A DNA stretch of 64,000 bases, taken from Azospirillum formosense (GTDB taxonomy: Bacteria > Pseudomonadota > Alphaproteobacteria > Azospirillales > Azospirillaceae). This document shows positions 30,401 to 41,940 of this stretch, in pieces (within the stretch, counting starts at the first letter, position 1; each line of letters opens with the position of its first letter). The notes beneath the pieces were generated by a model. The model was not told the origin of the DNA, made no database searches, and saw nothing but the letters and a program-made list of their open reading frames with translations. The stretch spans positions 1-64,000 of the forward strand of contig NZ_CP159402.1 in the NCBI RefSeq assembly GCF_040500525.1, in the 5' to 3' direction. A program made the translations under genes and the position numbers.

Positions 30401-31783
30401 ATGCAGCTCACGGTACTGCTCATCGTTCTGGCCCTGCTCACAGTGATCGGTTACCAGATGGGCCGGTCGCGTGCCGTCGCCTCCGTCGGCGGCCGCATCG
30501 TCGAGCTTCATTCGGTGCCGTCCTACCACGGCTTCTACGTCGCCCTCTGGGCGGGGCTTCCGGCCCTGCTGCTCTTCGCCTTCTGGGGAGCGTCGGAAGG
30601 CTGGCTGGTCATGCAGATGGTCCTGTCCGGCCTGCCGGACCGGCTGGTCACCGGCGACGCCCAGTCGCTCGGCCTGCTGCGCGCCGACATCCTGAACCTC
30701 GCCCACGGCGTCACCACGGGCCGGGAGCCGGATCCGGAGGTGGTCGCGGCGGCGGAGCGCTATGTGCGGCTGCACGCGCTCGGCGACTGGAGCCTGCTGG
30801 TCATCGGCTGCTGCGTCGCCATCGGCGGCCTGCTCTACGCCCGCGGCCGGATCGACCCCGACCTGCGCGCCCGCAACCGGGTGGAGCGCACGGTCAACAT
30901 CGCGCTGGTGATCTGCTCGCTGGTCGCCATCCTGACCACCATCGGCATCGTGCTGTCGCTTCTGTTCGAGGCGATCCGCTTCTTCGCGGTGGTCAACCCG
31001 CTGGAGTTCCTGTTCGGGACGCACTGGAGCCCGCAGATGGCCATGCGCGCCGACCAGGTGGGCTCCAGCGGCTCCTTCGGCGCGATCCCGCTGTTCGCCG
31101 GCACGCTGCTGATCACCGGCATCGCCATGGCGGTGGCGGTTCCGGTCGGGCTGATGGCGGCCATCTTCATGTCGGAATACGCCAGCCCGGGCCTGCGCAC
31201 CTGGCTGAAGCCGATCCTGGAGGTGCTGGCCGGCATCCCGACCGTGGTCTACGGCTTCTTCGCCGCCCTGACCATGGCGCCCTTCGTCCGCGACGTGGGC
31301 AACAGCCTGGGGCTGAGCGTCAGCTCGGAATCGGCGCTGGCCGCCGGCTTCGTGATGGGCGTGATGATCATCCCCTTCGTCAGCTCGCTGTCGGACGACG
31401 TCATCAACGCGGTGCCGCAATCCTTGCGCGACGGTTCCTACGGGCTGGGCGCCACCAAGTCGGAGACGATCCGGCTGGTCGTGCTGCCCGCCGCCCTGCC
31501 GGGCATCGTCGCCGCCATCATGCTGGCGGTCAGCCGCGCCATCGGCGAGACGATGATCGTCACCATGGCCGCCGGCCTCACCGCCAACCTGACCGCCAAC
31601 CCGCTGGACGCCGTGACCACGGTGACGACGCAGATCGCCACGCTCCTGGTCGGCGACCAGGAGTTCGACAGCCCCAAGACGCTGTCGGCTTTCGGGCTGG
31701 GCCTCGTCCTGTTCGTCGTGACCCTCACCCTCAACATGGTCGCCCTCCGGGTGGTCCAGAAGTATCGAGAGAAATATGACTGA
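30401..31783 (+). CDS. pstC: Phosphate ABC permease PstC, long form
   Basis: An inner-membrane channel subunit, 460 residues, compared with about 320 in Escherichia coli. The extra length is an N-terminal region with additional membrane segments (TVLLIVLALLTVIGYQMG; FYVALWAGLPALLLFAFWG; SLLVIGCCVAIGGLLYA). The conserved core includes the EAA-like loop PQSLRDGSYGLGATKSETIRLVVLPAALPG. Long PstC forms are usual in alphaproteobacteria. Its stop codon overlaps the pstA start by eight bases. Confidence 0.94.
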   Translation: MQLTVLLIVLALLTVIGYQMGRSRAVASVGGRIVELHSVPSYHGFYVALWAGLPALLLFAFWGASEGWLVMQMVLSGLPDRLVTGDAQSLGLLRADILNLAHGVTTGREPDPEVVAAAERYVRLHALGDWSLLVIGCCVAIGGLLYARGRIDPDLRARNRVERTVNIALVICSLVAILTTIGIVLSLLFEAIRFFAVVNPLEFLFGTHWSPQMAMRADQVGSSGSFGAIPLFAGTLLITGIAMAVAVPVGLMAAIFMSEYASPGLRTWLKPILEVLAGIPTVVYGFFAALTMAPFVRDVGNSLGLSVSSESALAAGFVMGVMIIPFVSSLSDDVINAVPQSLRDGSYGLGATKSETIRLVVLPAALPGIVAAIMLAVSRAIGETMIVTMAAGLTANLTANPLDAVTTVTTQIATLLVGDQEFDSPKTLSAFGLGLVLFVVTLTLNMVALRVVQKYREKYD

Positions 31784-33074
31784 CCTCGTGGAACAGGATA
31801 CGCGGGCCATGTCGGTCGCCGTCACCAAGTCGCGCTACCAGAGCGAGGAGTTCTCCGCCCGGCTGCGCCGCCGCTACGCCGCGGAGCGCCGCTTCCGGAT
31901 CGCCGGGATGGTCGCCGTGGGGATCGCCACGCTGATGCTGGTGGTTCTGCTCGGCTCCATCGTCAGCAAGGGCTACACCGCCTTCTGGCAGGCGCAGATC
32001 CGGCTGGAGGTGACGCTGGACAAGCAGCAGGTCGAGGAGCGGAACTACACCGCCCTTCTCCGGCAGGCGCTCTACGCCCAGGTCCCGGCGGCCACCGACC
32101 GCGCCACCCGCCGCTCGCTGAACGACCTGCTGTCGTCCGGCGCGCCGTACGAGCTGGAGGCGATGGTCAACGCCAACCCGTCGCTCATCGGCACCACGCA
32201 GACGGTCTGGGTCCGCGCCGACGACGAGATCGACCAGTTCATGAAGGGCTTCATCCGGCGCGACGTGCCGGAGAGCGAGCGCCGGCTGAACGACGTCAAG
32301 ATCGCCGCCATCGACGCGCTGGTCGCCAACGGCTCGATCCGCAGCACCTTCAACACCACCCTGTTCACCGCCGGCGACAGCCGCGAGCCGGAGCAGGCGG
32401 GCATCCTGGGCGCCGTCGTCGGCTCCGCCCTGACGCTTGTGGTGACCATGCTGCTGTCGGTGCCCATCGGCATCGCCGCCGCGGTCTATCTGGAGGAGTT
32501 CGCGCCGAAGAACCGCTGGACCGACCTGATCGAGGTGAACATCAACAACCTCGCCGCGGTGCCGTCGATCATCTTCGGCCTGCTCGGCCTCGCGGTGTTC
32601 CTCGGCTTCTTCGGGCTGCCGCGCTCCGCGCCGCTGGTCGGCGGCCTGGTGATGGCGCTGATGACCCTGCCGGTCATCATCATCGCCTCGCGCGTCGCGC
32701 TGAAGGCGGTGCCGCCGTCGATCCGCGAGGCGGCTCTGGGCGTCGGCGCCTCGCCGCTGCAGACGGTGACGCACCATGTCCTGCCGCTGGCCCTGCCGGG
32801 CATCCTGACCGGCACCATCATCGGCATGGCCCGCGCGCTGGGCGAGACGGCGCCGCTGCTGATGATCGGCATGGTCGCCTTCATCGTCGACATCCCGAAC
32901 AGCTTCACCCACAGCGCCACGGCGATCCCGGTGCAGATCTACATGTGGGCGGACAGCCCCGAGCGGGCCTTCACGGAGCGCACCTCCGCGGCGATCATGA
33001 TCCTGCTCGCCTTCCTCATCCTGATGAACGGCCTGGCCGTCTTCCTGCGCAAGAAATTCGAGAGGCGTTGGTAA
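31776..33074 (+). CDS. pstA: Phosphate ABC permease PstA with large N-terminal extension
   Basis: The second channel subunit, 432 residues. After a first membrane helix ([23 protein letters not shown]) there is a large polar insert of roughly 130-150 residues, predicted periplasmic, corresponding to the DUF3333-type extension of alphaproteobacterial PstA. The standard PstA core with [25 protein letters not shown] follows. ATG 31776 overlaps the pstC end, implying translational coupling. Confidence 0.93.
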   Translation: MTDLVEQDTRAMSVAVTKSRYQSEEFSARLRRRYAAERRFRIAGMVAVGIATLMLVVLLGSIVSKGYTAFWQAQIRLEVTLDKQQVEERNYTALLRQALYAQVPAATDRATRRSLNDLLSSGAPYELEAMVNANPSLIGTTQTVWVRADDEIDQFMKGFIRRDVPESERRLNDVKIAAIDALVANGSIRSTFNTTLFTAGDSREPEQAGILGAVVGSALTLVVTMLLSVPIGIAAAVYLEEFAPKNRWTDLIEVNINNLAAVPSIIFGLLGLAVFLGFFGLPRSAPLVGGLVMALMTLPVIIIASRVALKAVPPSIREAALGVGASPLQTVTHHVLPLALPGILTGTIIGMARALGETAPLLMIGMVAFIVDIPNSFTHSATAIPVQIYMWADSPERAFTERTSAAIMILLAFLILMNGLAVFLRKKFERRW

Positions 33075-33078
33075 TCCC

Positions 33079-33897
33079 ATGAGCGTCCAGACCCACATCC
33101 CGGCCACGGCCATGGCGTCGCGTCCCGCCGCCGGCATCCACGGCACCAAGATGGTCGCCCGCGACGTCAAGGTGTTCTACGGGGCCAAGCAGGCGCTCAA
33201 GGGCATCAACCTGGAGATCCAGGAAAACCGCGTGATGGCGCTGATCGGCCCGTCCGGCTGCGGCAAGTCGACGTTCCTGCGCTGCCTGAACCGCATGAAC
33301 GACACCATCGAGAACTGCCGCGTCGAGGGGCTGATCGCGCTCGACGGCGAGGACGTCTACGGCCGGAACATCGACGCCGTGCAGCTCCGCGCCCGCGTCG
33401 GCATGGTCTTCCAGAAGCCCAACCCCTTCCCGAAGTCGATCTACGACAACATCGCCTACGGCCCGCGCATCCACGGCATCGCCAGCCACCGCGACGAGAT
33501 GGACGAGATCGTCCAGACCTCGCTGCAGCGCGCCGGCCTGTGGAACGAGGTGAAGGACCGCCTGCGCGAGCCGGGCACCGGCCTGTCCGGCGGCCAGCAG
33601 CAGCGCCTGTGCATCGCCCGCGCCATCGCCGTCAGCCCCGAGGTGATCCTGATGGACGAGCCCTGCTCGGCGCTCGACCCCATCGCGACCGCCCACATCG
33701 AGGAGCTGATCGACGAGCTGCGCGAGAACTACACGATCGTCATCGTCACCCACAACATGCAGCAGGCGGCCCGCGTCTCCCAGAAGACCGCCTTCTTCCA
33801 TCTGGGCGACATGGTGGAGTGCGACGACACGGAGGAAATCTTCACCAACCCGCGGGACGAGCGCACCCAGGGCTACATCACCGGCCGCTACGGCTGA
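33079..33897 (+). CDS. pstB: Phosphate ABC ATPase PstB
   Basis: A 272-residue ATPase that drives PstSCA uptake. Walker [20 protein letters not shown], signature [15 protein letters not shown], Walker [17 protein letters not shown] and the switch His VTHNM are intact and PstB-specific. The N-terminal 20 residues before the domain are longer than in the enteric enzyme. The gene starts four bases after pstA, inside the operon. Confidence 0.96.
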   Translation: MSVQTHIPATAMASRPAAGIHGTKMVARDVKVFYGAKQALKGINLEIQENRVMALIGPSGCGKSTFLRCLNRMNDTIENCRVEGLIALDGEDVYGRNIDAVQLRARVGMVFQKPNPFPKSIYDNIAYGPRIHGIASHRDEMDEIVQTSLQRAGLWNEVKDRLREPGTGLSGGQQQRLCIARAIAVSPEVILMDEPCSALDPIATAHIEELIDELRENYTIVIVTHNMQQAARVSQKTAFFHLGDMVECDDTEEIFTNPRDERTQGYITGRYG

Positions 33898-33967
33898 TCG
33901 CCGTCCTCGGATCCCCGGCCTCATTCTGGGCACCGCCGCGACTCCTCCTCTGCGAAGGACGTGAAGC

Positions 33968-34765
33968 ATGAGCAACGAACACATCGTGCGTTCCTTCGCG
34001 CACGAACTTGAACGCCTGTCCAACCTGATCACCCAGATGGGCGGCGTCGCCGAAGCGCAGGTGGACGCCGCCGTGAAGGCGGTGGCCCGCCGCGACGTCG
34101 CACTGGCCGCCCAGGTCATGCAGGCCGACCAGCGCATCGACGCCTACGAGCGCGACATCGATGCCGAGGCCGTGCGCCTGCTCGCCCTGCGCCAGCCGCT
34201 GGCCCAGGACCTGCGCGAGATCGTGTCGGCGCTGAAGATCGCCTCGGACCTGGAGCGGATCGGCGACTACGCCTCCAACATCGCCAAGCGCTCGCTGGCG
34301 CTGGCCCAGGTGCCGGTGGTGCGCCCGGCGGTGGCCATCCCGCGCATGGGGCGGCTGGTCGAGTCGATCATGAAGGACGTGCTGGACGCCTACATCGAGC
34401 GCGACGTCCAGCGCGCCATCGCCGCCTGGGAACGCGACGAGGAGCTGGACGACCTCTACACCAGCCTGTTCCGCGAGGTCCTGACCTACATGATGGAGGA
34501 CCCGCGCAACATCACGCCCTGCACGCACCTGCTGTTCATGGCGAAGAACCTGGAGCGGATCGGCGACCACGCCACCAACATCGCCGAGACCATCCATTAC
34601 CTGGTGGTCGGAACGACGCTGCGCGCCGCGCGCCCGAAGAACGACGGCAGCAGCTTCGCCGTGGTCGAGCCGGAAGGGCTCGCCATGGCGGCGACGGACG
34701 CGGTGGAACGGGGATTGCCGCGGGACGGCGGCCCGGATAACGATGGAGCGGGACATGCCGCGTGA
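33968..34765 (+). CDS. phoU: Phosphate signalling protein PhoU
   Basis: A helical regulator linking Pst transporter state to PhoR. Two PhoU repeats of three helices are visible, each with the metal-binding motif E/DXXXD: ASDLERIGDYASNIAK in the first half and AKNLERIGDHATNIAE in the second. At 265 residues it is longer than the enteric protein by a C-terminal tail of about 35 residues. It overlaps the possible earlier phoB start at 34743. Confidence 0.95.
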   Translation: MSNEHIVRSFAHELERLSNLITQMGGVAEAQVDAAVKAVARRDVALAAQVMQADQRIDAYERDIDAEAVRLLALRQPLAQDLREIVSALKIASDLERIGDYASNIAKRSLALAQVPVVRPAVAIPRMGRLVESIMKDVLDAYIERDVQRAIAAWERDEELDDLYTSLFREVLTYMMEDPRNITPCTHLLFMAKNLERIGDHATNIAETIHYLVVGTTLRAARPKNDGSSFAVVEPEGLAMAATDAVERGLPRDGGPDNDGAGHAA

Positions 34766-34796
34766 CGGCGAGACGCGCAGTGGGAGCGGGACAAGC

Positions 34797-35501
<705 letters not shown>

Positions 35502-35524
35502 GCGAAATGCGCCAAGCGCCGGCC

Positions 35525-35636
35525 TTGCCCCCTCCCTAACCCTCCCCCGCTTCGCAGGGGAGGGGACTGATTGTCCCTCTCCTGCGAAGCGGGGGAGGGA
35601 AGGGGCTCACGCGCAAGCGTGGGAAGGGTGGGGGCC
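35525..35636. repeat. C/G-rich palindromic intergenic element, copy 3
   Basis: Begins TTGCCCCCTCCCTAACCCTC and ends AGGGTGGGGGCC; the interior has two hairpins around CGCTTCGCAGGGG and TGCGAAGCGGG. It sits between phoB and the convergent small gene at 35655, just past both 3' ends. Confidence 0.8.
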
Positions 35637-35654
35637 AGGTGTGCGTTGCGAAAG

Positions 35655-35951
35655 CTACCCCTCCAGCAGCCCCACCGCCTCGCGCAAAATCGCCACCTTC
35701 GGGCCGAAGCGCTTCGCCGGGTCGCTGTCCTCGATGAAGCCGATCATCACGCGCAGGGCGTGCGCCACCCGCGGGGCGAGATCGGGATGCGCCGTGACAT
35801 GCTGCGCCAGATGGGCCAGCGCGTCCCGGTAGGGCCGGCCCTCGAAGCCCTCCGCGGCGATCGCCTCGAAGCGGTTCGCGTGCTCGATCACCAGGCTGTG
35901 GTCCGCCGGGCCGTGGTCCACCGGGCTGTGGTCGTCGGTCATCGCGCTCAC
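35655..35951 (-). CDS. Small His-rich protein, unknown function
   Basis: A 98-residue protein that I do not recognise. The N-terminus has spaced histidines (DDHSPVDHGPADHSLVIEH), the rest is predicted helical with FIEDSDPAKRFGPKVAILREAVGLL at the C-terminus. There is no signal peptide. Its GTG start overlaps the stop of the DsrE-like gene by four bases (an ATG nine bases on is an alternative), so the two are coupled. The His-rich start could bind a metal; this is inference. Confidence 0.7.
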   Translation of the reverse strand: MSAMTDDHSPVDHGPADHSLVIEHANRFEAIAAEGFEGRPYRDALAHLAQHVTAHPDLAPRVAHALRVMIGFIEDSDPAKRFGPKVAILREAVGLLEG

Positions 35952-36385
35952 ACGAACAGGATCGCGCCGGTCTTCGGCGCGTCGTTCAGGAAGGTGACGA
36001 CGCCGCCGGTCTTCACCGGCACGTCCGGGCGCAGCGGGGTGCCGGCGGGCAGGCCGAGCGCGCGCAGCCCCATCTCGCAGGCCATGACCGTGACCTTGAG
36101 CATCACGCAGGCCTCCAGCAGTTCCTCGAAGCCGGCCAGCCCGTTGGCGGTGAAGGCGGCGTCGCGTTCCGCCGGGCGGCTGCCGTCGTCGGCGGGGTCC
36201 AGCCGGTGCCAGCCCGGCACACCGTCGGCATCCGCGGCCAACAGCGTGTTGAGCGCGCGGCCGGTGAAGAACAGCGTGACCTTGCGGTTGGTCGCCGCCG
36301 CCGCGCTGGCCATCACCAGGGCGTAGTGAACCCGGTCGAAGCCGCCCGCGAACAGGACGATGGACAGGCTTTCAGGACCTTCCAT
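35948..36385 (-). CDS. DsrE/DsrF-like sulfur-relay family protein
   Basis: A 145-residue single-domain protein of the DsrE/DsrF/YchN-like fold. The opening LSIVLFAGGFDRVHYALVMASAAAATNRKVTLFFTG is the family's first beta-alpha-beta unit; the later segment VMLKVTVMACEMGLRALGL has a Cys at the position used for persulfide transfer in active members. Family members carry sulfur in tRNA thiolation or sulfur oxidation. It lies between an E1-like adenylyltransferase gene upstream and a His-rich small gene downstream, suggesting a joint role. Confidence 0.8.
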   Translation of the reverse strand: MEGPESLSIVLFAGGFDRVHYALVMASAAAATNRKVTLFFTGRALNTLLAADADGVPGWHRLDPADDGSRPAERDAAFTANGLAGFEELLEACVMLKVTVMACEMGLRALGLPAGTPLRPDVPVKTGGVVTFLNDAPKTGAILFV

Positions 36386-36410
36386 GGGTCAGGACTCTCC
36401 CAAGCGCCGC

Positions 36411-37199
36411 TCAGTGGGCGGACAGGTCGTGGATGGTCGGGTGGGTGCCGCACAAGGGGCAGTCCGGATCGCGGCGCACCGTGATGCGCTGGAAGGAGGC
36501 GTGCAGCGTGTCCAGCATCATCAGGCTGCCCGAGAGGCCCTCGCCGATGCCCATGATCTCCTTCAGAACCTCCGTCGTCTGGAGCGAGCCGACGAAGCCG
36601 GCCAGCGCTCCCAGAACGCCGCCCTCGGAGCAGGACGGCACCAGACCGCGCGGCGGCGGTTCCGGGAACAGGCAGCGGTAGCAGGGGTGCGGGTCGCCGA
36701 GATGCGCCTTGAAGGTCGAGACCTGCCCGTCGAAGCGCAGGATCGCCGCCGACACCAGCGTCTTCTTCGCAAAGAAGCAGGCGTCGTTCAGCAGGAAGCG
36801 CGTGGCGAAATTGTCCGACCCGTCGGCCACGATGTCGTAGCGCCCGATCAGGTCCAGCGCGTTGTCCTTCGTCAGCCGGGTCTTGTGAACCTCCACCGCC
36901 ACGTCGGGGTTCAGCGCGCGGATGCGGGCGGCGGCGCTCTCCACCTTCGGAACGCCGAGCGACGACTCGTCGTGGATGATCTGCCGTTGCAGGTTGGACA
37001 GGTCCACCGTGTCGTCGTCGATGACGCCGATGGTGCCCACCCCCGCCGCGGCGAGGTAGAGCAGCAGCGGCGCGCCCAGCCCGCCGGCCCCGACGACCAG
37101 GACGCGGGCGCGCAGCAGCGCCTCCTGCCCGACGCCGCCGACCTCCGGCAGGATGATGTGGCGGGAATAGCGGTGAAGCTGGGTGTCGGTGAAATCCAT
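36411..37199 (-). CDS. moeB: MoeB/ThiF/HesA-family E1-like adenylyltransferase
   Basis: Adenylates the C-terminal Gly of a ubiquitin-like sulfur carrier. The 262-residue protein has RYSRHIILPEVGGVGQE, the ATP loop VVGAGGLGAP, the DDD of VIDDDTVDLSNLQRQI, the Mg/ATP segment DGSDNFATRFLLNDAC, the Cys of VPSCSEGGVLG and two zinc-binding CXXC pairs (CYRC and CPLC). It lacks a rhodanese domain. ATG 37199 gives the family N-terminus MDFTDTQLHRYSRH. MoeB and ThiF cannot be separated by sequence here; no MoaD or ThiS gene is nearby. Confidence 0.88.
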   Translation of the reverse strand: MDFTDTQLHRYSRHIILPEVGGVGQEALLRARVLVVGAGGLGAPLLLYLAAAGVGTIGVIDDDTVDLSNLQRQIIHDESSLGVPKVESAAARIRALNPDVAVEVHKTRLTKDNALDLIGRYDIVADGSDNFATRFLLNDACFFAKKTLVSAAILRFDGQVSTFKAHLGDPHPCYRCLFPEPPPRGLVPSCSEGGVLGALAGFVGSLQTTEVLKEIMGIGEGLSGSLMMLDTLHASFQRITVRRDPDCPLCGTHPTIHDLSAH

Positions 37200-37271
37200 G
37201 GTGCCGCAGAATAGCGCGGAACGCCCCATGCCGCGCAAGTCCCCTCGCTCAGGGCCTCGCCTCCGGCGGCG

Positions 37272-38081
37272 TCAGGCGAGCAGGCTCATCTTGTAGGGGG
37301 TGCTCTTCGAGGTGCTGGACGCCTTGTTCGCGTCCTCCGCCGCCCACTGCTTCAGCCGCGCCTCGCGCTCCCGCATGATCTTGTCGAACGGGCGTTCCTC
37401 GGTCGACTCGGGCGTCTTGGCGACCTTCTGGATGAAGTTCAGCTGATAAGGGATCTCGCCGACCACGTTCTTCGGCGGGACGATCACGAGCTCGTACTGG
37501 CCGGGGTCGATCTTGAAGCTGGGCTTCTTCAGCATGTCCTCGCCCGATTTCGTCGGGTCCATCGTGTCGCCGGAGGCCACGACCTTGCCCTCCTTGCTCA
37601 TGAGGGCCCAGCGCGTGTAGGGCAGGGACATGTTGCCGACGAACTCGCCGCCCTGGGCGACGGTCAGCGTGTGCTTCTGGACGCCGCTGTCGTTGCCGAC
37701 GACGGCGCGGGCGATGCCCTTCATCTGGGCACCGGTCCCCACCATCATGATGTTCTGGCGTTCGGTGATGTCGAGCGTGTATTCGCGCTCGTTCACCCCG
37801 CGGACGGCCTGCGAGATCACCGCGGTGTAGGTGCCGGGGCCGAGCTTCGCGCTGGTTTCCGCCGCCTCGTTCTTCGCCTTCGCCTCGGCGACGACCTTGT
37901 TGTTCTGGTCGACGATCTTGATGTTGGTGTTGATGTCGGCGATCTTGAAATTGAATTCGCCGGTTTTCGACACCGTGAACTGGCGGTAGTCGGTGGACGC
38001 GAGGTTGGAGTCCAATTCGTTGGTGATGCCGCGGAACTGGAACCAGTTCATCGTCGAGGCATTCGGAATCGCGACGCCCAT
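37272..38081 (-). CDS. Two-repeat beta-rich protein, unknown function
   Basis: A 269-residue protein that I cannot name. Two similar halves each end in a Gly/Pro turn followed by alternating hydrophobic strands: LGPGTYTAVISQ (first) and IDPGQYELVIVPP (second), recalling bacterial pre-peptidase C-terminal or Ig-like beta sandwiches. There is no signal peptide or membrane segment. The C-terminal 50 residues are charged and helical (EERPFDKIMREREARLKQWAAED). GGGAGG precedes ATG 38081, and a sigma70-like promoter lies at 38206-38234, so it is probably a single-gene unit. Confidence 0.75.
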   Translation of the reverse strand: MGVAIPNASTMNWFQFRGITNELDSNLASTDYRQFTVSKTGEFNFKIADINTNIKIVDQNNKVVAEAKAKNEAAETSAKLGPGTYTAVISQAVRGVNEREYTLDITERQNIMMVGTGAQMKGIARAVVGNDSGVQKHTLTVAQGGEFVGNMSLPYTRWALMSKEGKVVASGDTMDPTKSGEDMLKKPSFKIDPGQYELVIVPPKNVVGEIPYQLNFIQKVAKTPESTEERPFDKIMREREARLKQWAAEDANKASSTSKSTPYKMSLLA

Positions 38082-38205
38082 GGTGGCCTCCCCCCCGCTG
38101 GTCCTGTGCCGTCAGCTCCGCCTCGTCGGGCGGCCCTGCCGCAAGCCGGACCGTCGCCCGCAACGGCGGAGCCGCGCCGGCCGAAACTCCCGGCGCCGAC
38201 AGGCT

Positions 38206-38234
38206 AGATTAATAAAATCCAATCTTTTTGTCAA
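38206..38234 (-). promoter_or_regulatory. Sigma70-like promoter for the two-repeat beta-rich protein
   Basis: On the minus strand a perfect -35 TTGACA (38229-38234) and -10 TAATCT (38206-38211) are separated by 17 bases. The surrounding AT-rich pocket stands out in the GC-rich 340-base gap 38082-38421, which otherwise holds nothing I can identify. Confidence 0.7.
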
Positions 38235-38421
38235 ACCGCCGCCCGATTCCAGGGGCGGGCACAAAGACCGGATGCATTCCACTCCACAGCGGCCCACTCT
38301 ACAACAGGATGCGCGACGATGCAATATTCGCCGCCCGGTTGCGCAGGACGGAGCAACGGGAGGCGGAGCATCGGAGAGCCCTCCCACGCCCGTGAGCGGG
38401 CGCAGGAGGAGGCGACCCGGC

Positions 38422-39381
<960 letters not shown>

Positions 39382-39415
39382 TTTTCACTCCTCCGGTGTG
39401 TGGTATTTTCCCACT

Positions 39416-39434
39416 TTCTACAGCATGTGTAGAA
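39416..39434. promoter_or_regulatory. Perfect inverted repeat between rrf2 and cysK, likely operator
   Basis: TTCTACA (39416-39422) and TGTAGAA (39428-39434) are perfect 7-base arms with a GCATG centre, upstream of cysK on the minus strand. Position next to an Rrf2-family gene suggests this is its binding site. Confidence 0.72.
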
Positions 39435-39456
39435 TTTAACCGTTTTCCGGGTGGGA

Positions 39457-39911
39457 TCAAATCGTAAAATCGATGCGGTCTTCGGTCTCGCTCTCGACGC
39501 CGGCGGTGCGGGCGCGCAGGCAGAGATCCTCGATGGTGATGTCGTCGAGCTTCTTCATGCATTCCTCCTGAAGCTCGTTCCACAGCGGGCGCACCACCTT
39601 GTGCCCCAGGATGGAGCCGGCCGGCTCCTCGATGGGGTCGGTCGCGGTCTCCATGGAGCGGACGACCTTCACGATCTCGCCCAGCGTGATCCGCCGGCGC
39701 TCGCGGGCCAGCCGGTAGCCGCCGCGCGGCCCGCGCACGCCGGCCAGGACGCCGTCGCGGACGAGCTGCTGGAGAACCTGCTCCAGATAGCGCTTGGGAA
39801 TGCCCTGGCGGCGGGTGATCTCGCCGGACTGCACGGGTTCGGTGCCAGCGTTGTAGGCGATGTCCAGCACCGCCTCGATCGCGAACATCAGCTTCTTGGA
39901 AATGCGGAGCA

Positions 39912-39912
<1 letters not shown>
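39457..39912 (-). CDS. Rrf2-family transcriptional regulator, probably of cysteine metabolism
   Basis: A 151-residue Rrf2 regulator: N-terminal winged helix (KKLMFAIEAVLDIAYN, then IPKRYLEQVLQQLVRDGVL, wing GVRGPRGGYRLA) and a C-terminal dimer helix. Only two C-terminal cysteines are present (EECMKKL and LCLR), so the three-Cys Fe-S pattern of IscR is missing and a CymR-like, metabolite- or partner-sensing role is more likely. Its ATG overlaps the dut stop by one base (TGATG). cysK lies just downstream behind an inverted repeat. Confidence 0.85.
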
Positions 39913-40402
<490 letters not shown>

Positions 40403-40406
<4 letters not shown>

Positions 40407-41659
40407 GGAATGGTCTCCTGGGGGGCGGGGGTGGAAGGCGGGTTGAAATGCCGGGCGATGGCCTCGGCCAGACGGGCGGCCACGGCGTCCTTGCCCATGG
40501 TGGGCCAGTCCTCGGCGCCGTCGGCGCGGATCAGATGGACGGTGTTGTCGGCCCCGCCGAAGGTGGTGGTGCCCGGCGACACGTCGTTGGCGACGATCCA
40601 GTCGCAGCCCTTGCGGGCGCGCTTGGCGGTCGCGTAGTCCACCACGTTGCCGGTCTCCGCGGCGAAGCCGACGACCAGCGCCGGACGGCGCGGCCCGGCC
40701 TGGGACAGGGTCGCCAGGATGTCGGGATTCTCGGTCAGGGTCAGGCTCGGCGGGCCGCCGCCGTCCTTCTTCAGCTTGCGGTCCGATTCGCCGGCCACGC
40801 GCCAGTCGGCGACGGCGGCGGCGCAGACCGCGATGTCCGCGGGCAGGGCCGCCTCGCAGGCCGCCAGCATCTCCCGCGCCGTCTCGATGGGGCGCACGGT
40901 GCAGCCGGGCGGGTCGGGCAGGCGGGTGGGGCCGGTGACCAGAGTCACCTCCGCCCCCAGCCGGCGCAGCGCCTCGGCGATGGCGTGGCCCTGCTTGCCG
41001 GAGGAGCGGTTGGCGATGTAGCGCACCGGGTCGATGGGCTCCACCGTCGGGCCGCTGGTGACCAAGGCGCGCTTGCCGGCCAGCGGCTTGGGCGCGTCCA
41101 GCTCCTCGAAATGGGCGGCGATGGCCTGGACGATCTCCATCGGCTCGGCCATGCGCCCGAACCCGTACTCGCCGCAGGCCATCTCGCCCTTGTTCGGGCC
41201 GACCCGGCGCACGCCGCGCTTTTCCAGGAGCGCCAGATTGTCGCGGGTCGCCGGATGCTCCCACATGCGGACGTTCATCGCCGGGGCGACGAGCACCGGC
41301 TTGTCGGTGGCCAGCAACACGGTGGCGGCCAGATCGTCGGCCATGCCGGCGGCCATGCGGGACAGCAGGTTGGCGGTGGCCGGGGCGACGACCAGAAGGT
41401 CGGCGTCGCGCGACAGCTGGATGTGCCCCATCTCCGATTCGTCGGTCAGGGACCACAGGTCCTGGTAGACGGTGTCCTCGGTCAGCGCCTGCACCGACAG
41501 GGGCGTGACGAACTGCGCCCCGGCCCGGGTCAGGACCGCGCGCACGCGCACGCCCCGCTCCTTCAGGCGGCGGATCAGCTCCAGGCTCTTGTAGGCCGCG
41601 ATGCCGCCCGCGATGACGAGCAGGATGCGCTTGCCGGACAGCACGGATGTTTCGGCCAC
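40403..41659 (-). CDS. coaBC: Bifunctional phosphopantothenoylcysteine decarboxylase/synthetase CoaBC
   Basis: Converts 4'-phosphopantothenate to 4'-phosphopantetheine for coenzyme A. The N-terminal flavin-dependent CoaC half has [17 protein letters not shown], the catalytic His in [15 protein letters not shown] and the substrate flap [16 protein letters not shown] with [13 protein letters not shown]. The C-terminal CoaB half begins near [23 protein letters not shown]. The 418-residue length is normal. It heads a coaBC-dut-rrf2 transcription unit. Confidence 0.95.
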
Positions 41660-41940
41660 GGGGGTCCGCCGCTCCTTGCTATGGATTTTGTAGAATTCAG
41701 ATATTCCATCATGGCGCCCGGTACAAGCGTCCTTCGCTCGTCCTCACAGCAAAACCGGTGTGAAATGCACATCCATGACCGGAATGTGAAACCACGAACG
41801 GGATATTTCGTTGCGCGACCGCATTCCAGGTCTTTCGTGCGAAGGCCGTCATCGCGTAGAGTGCATTTTTAAGGATTTGCTGATAACCAAGCAGTCCGAA
41901 TGCACGTTTTCCGCACTTTCCATTTGAATTCAAACGGTCC

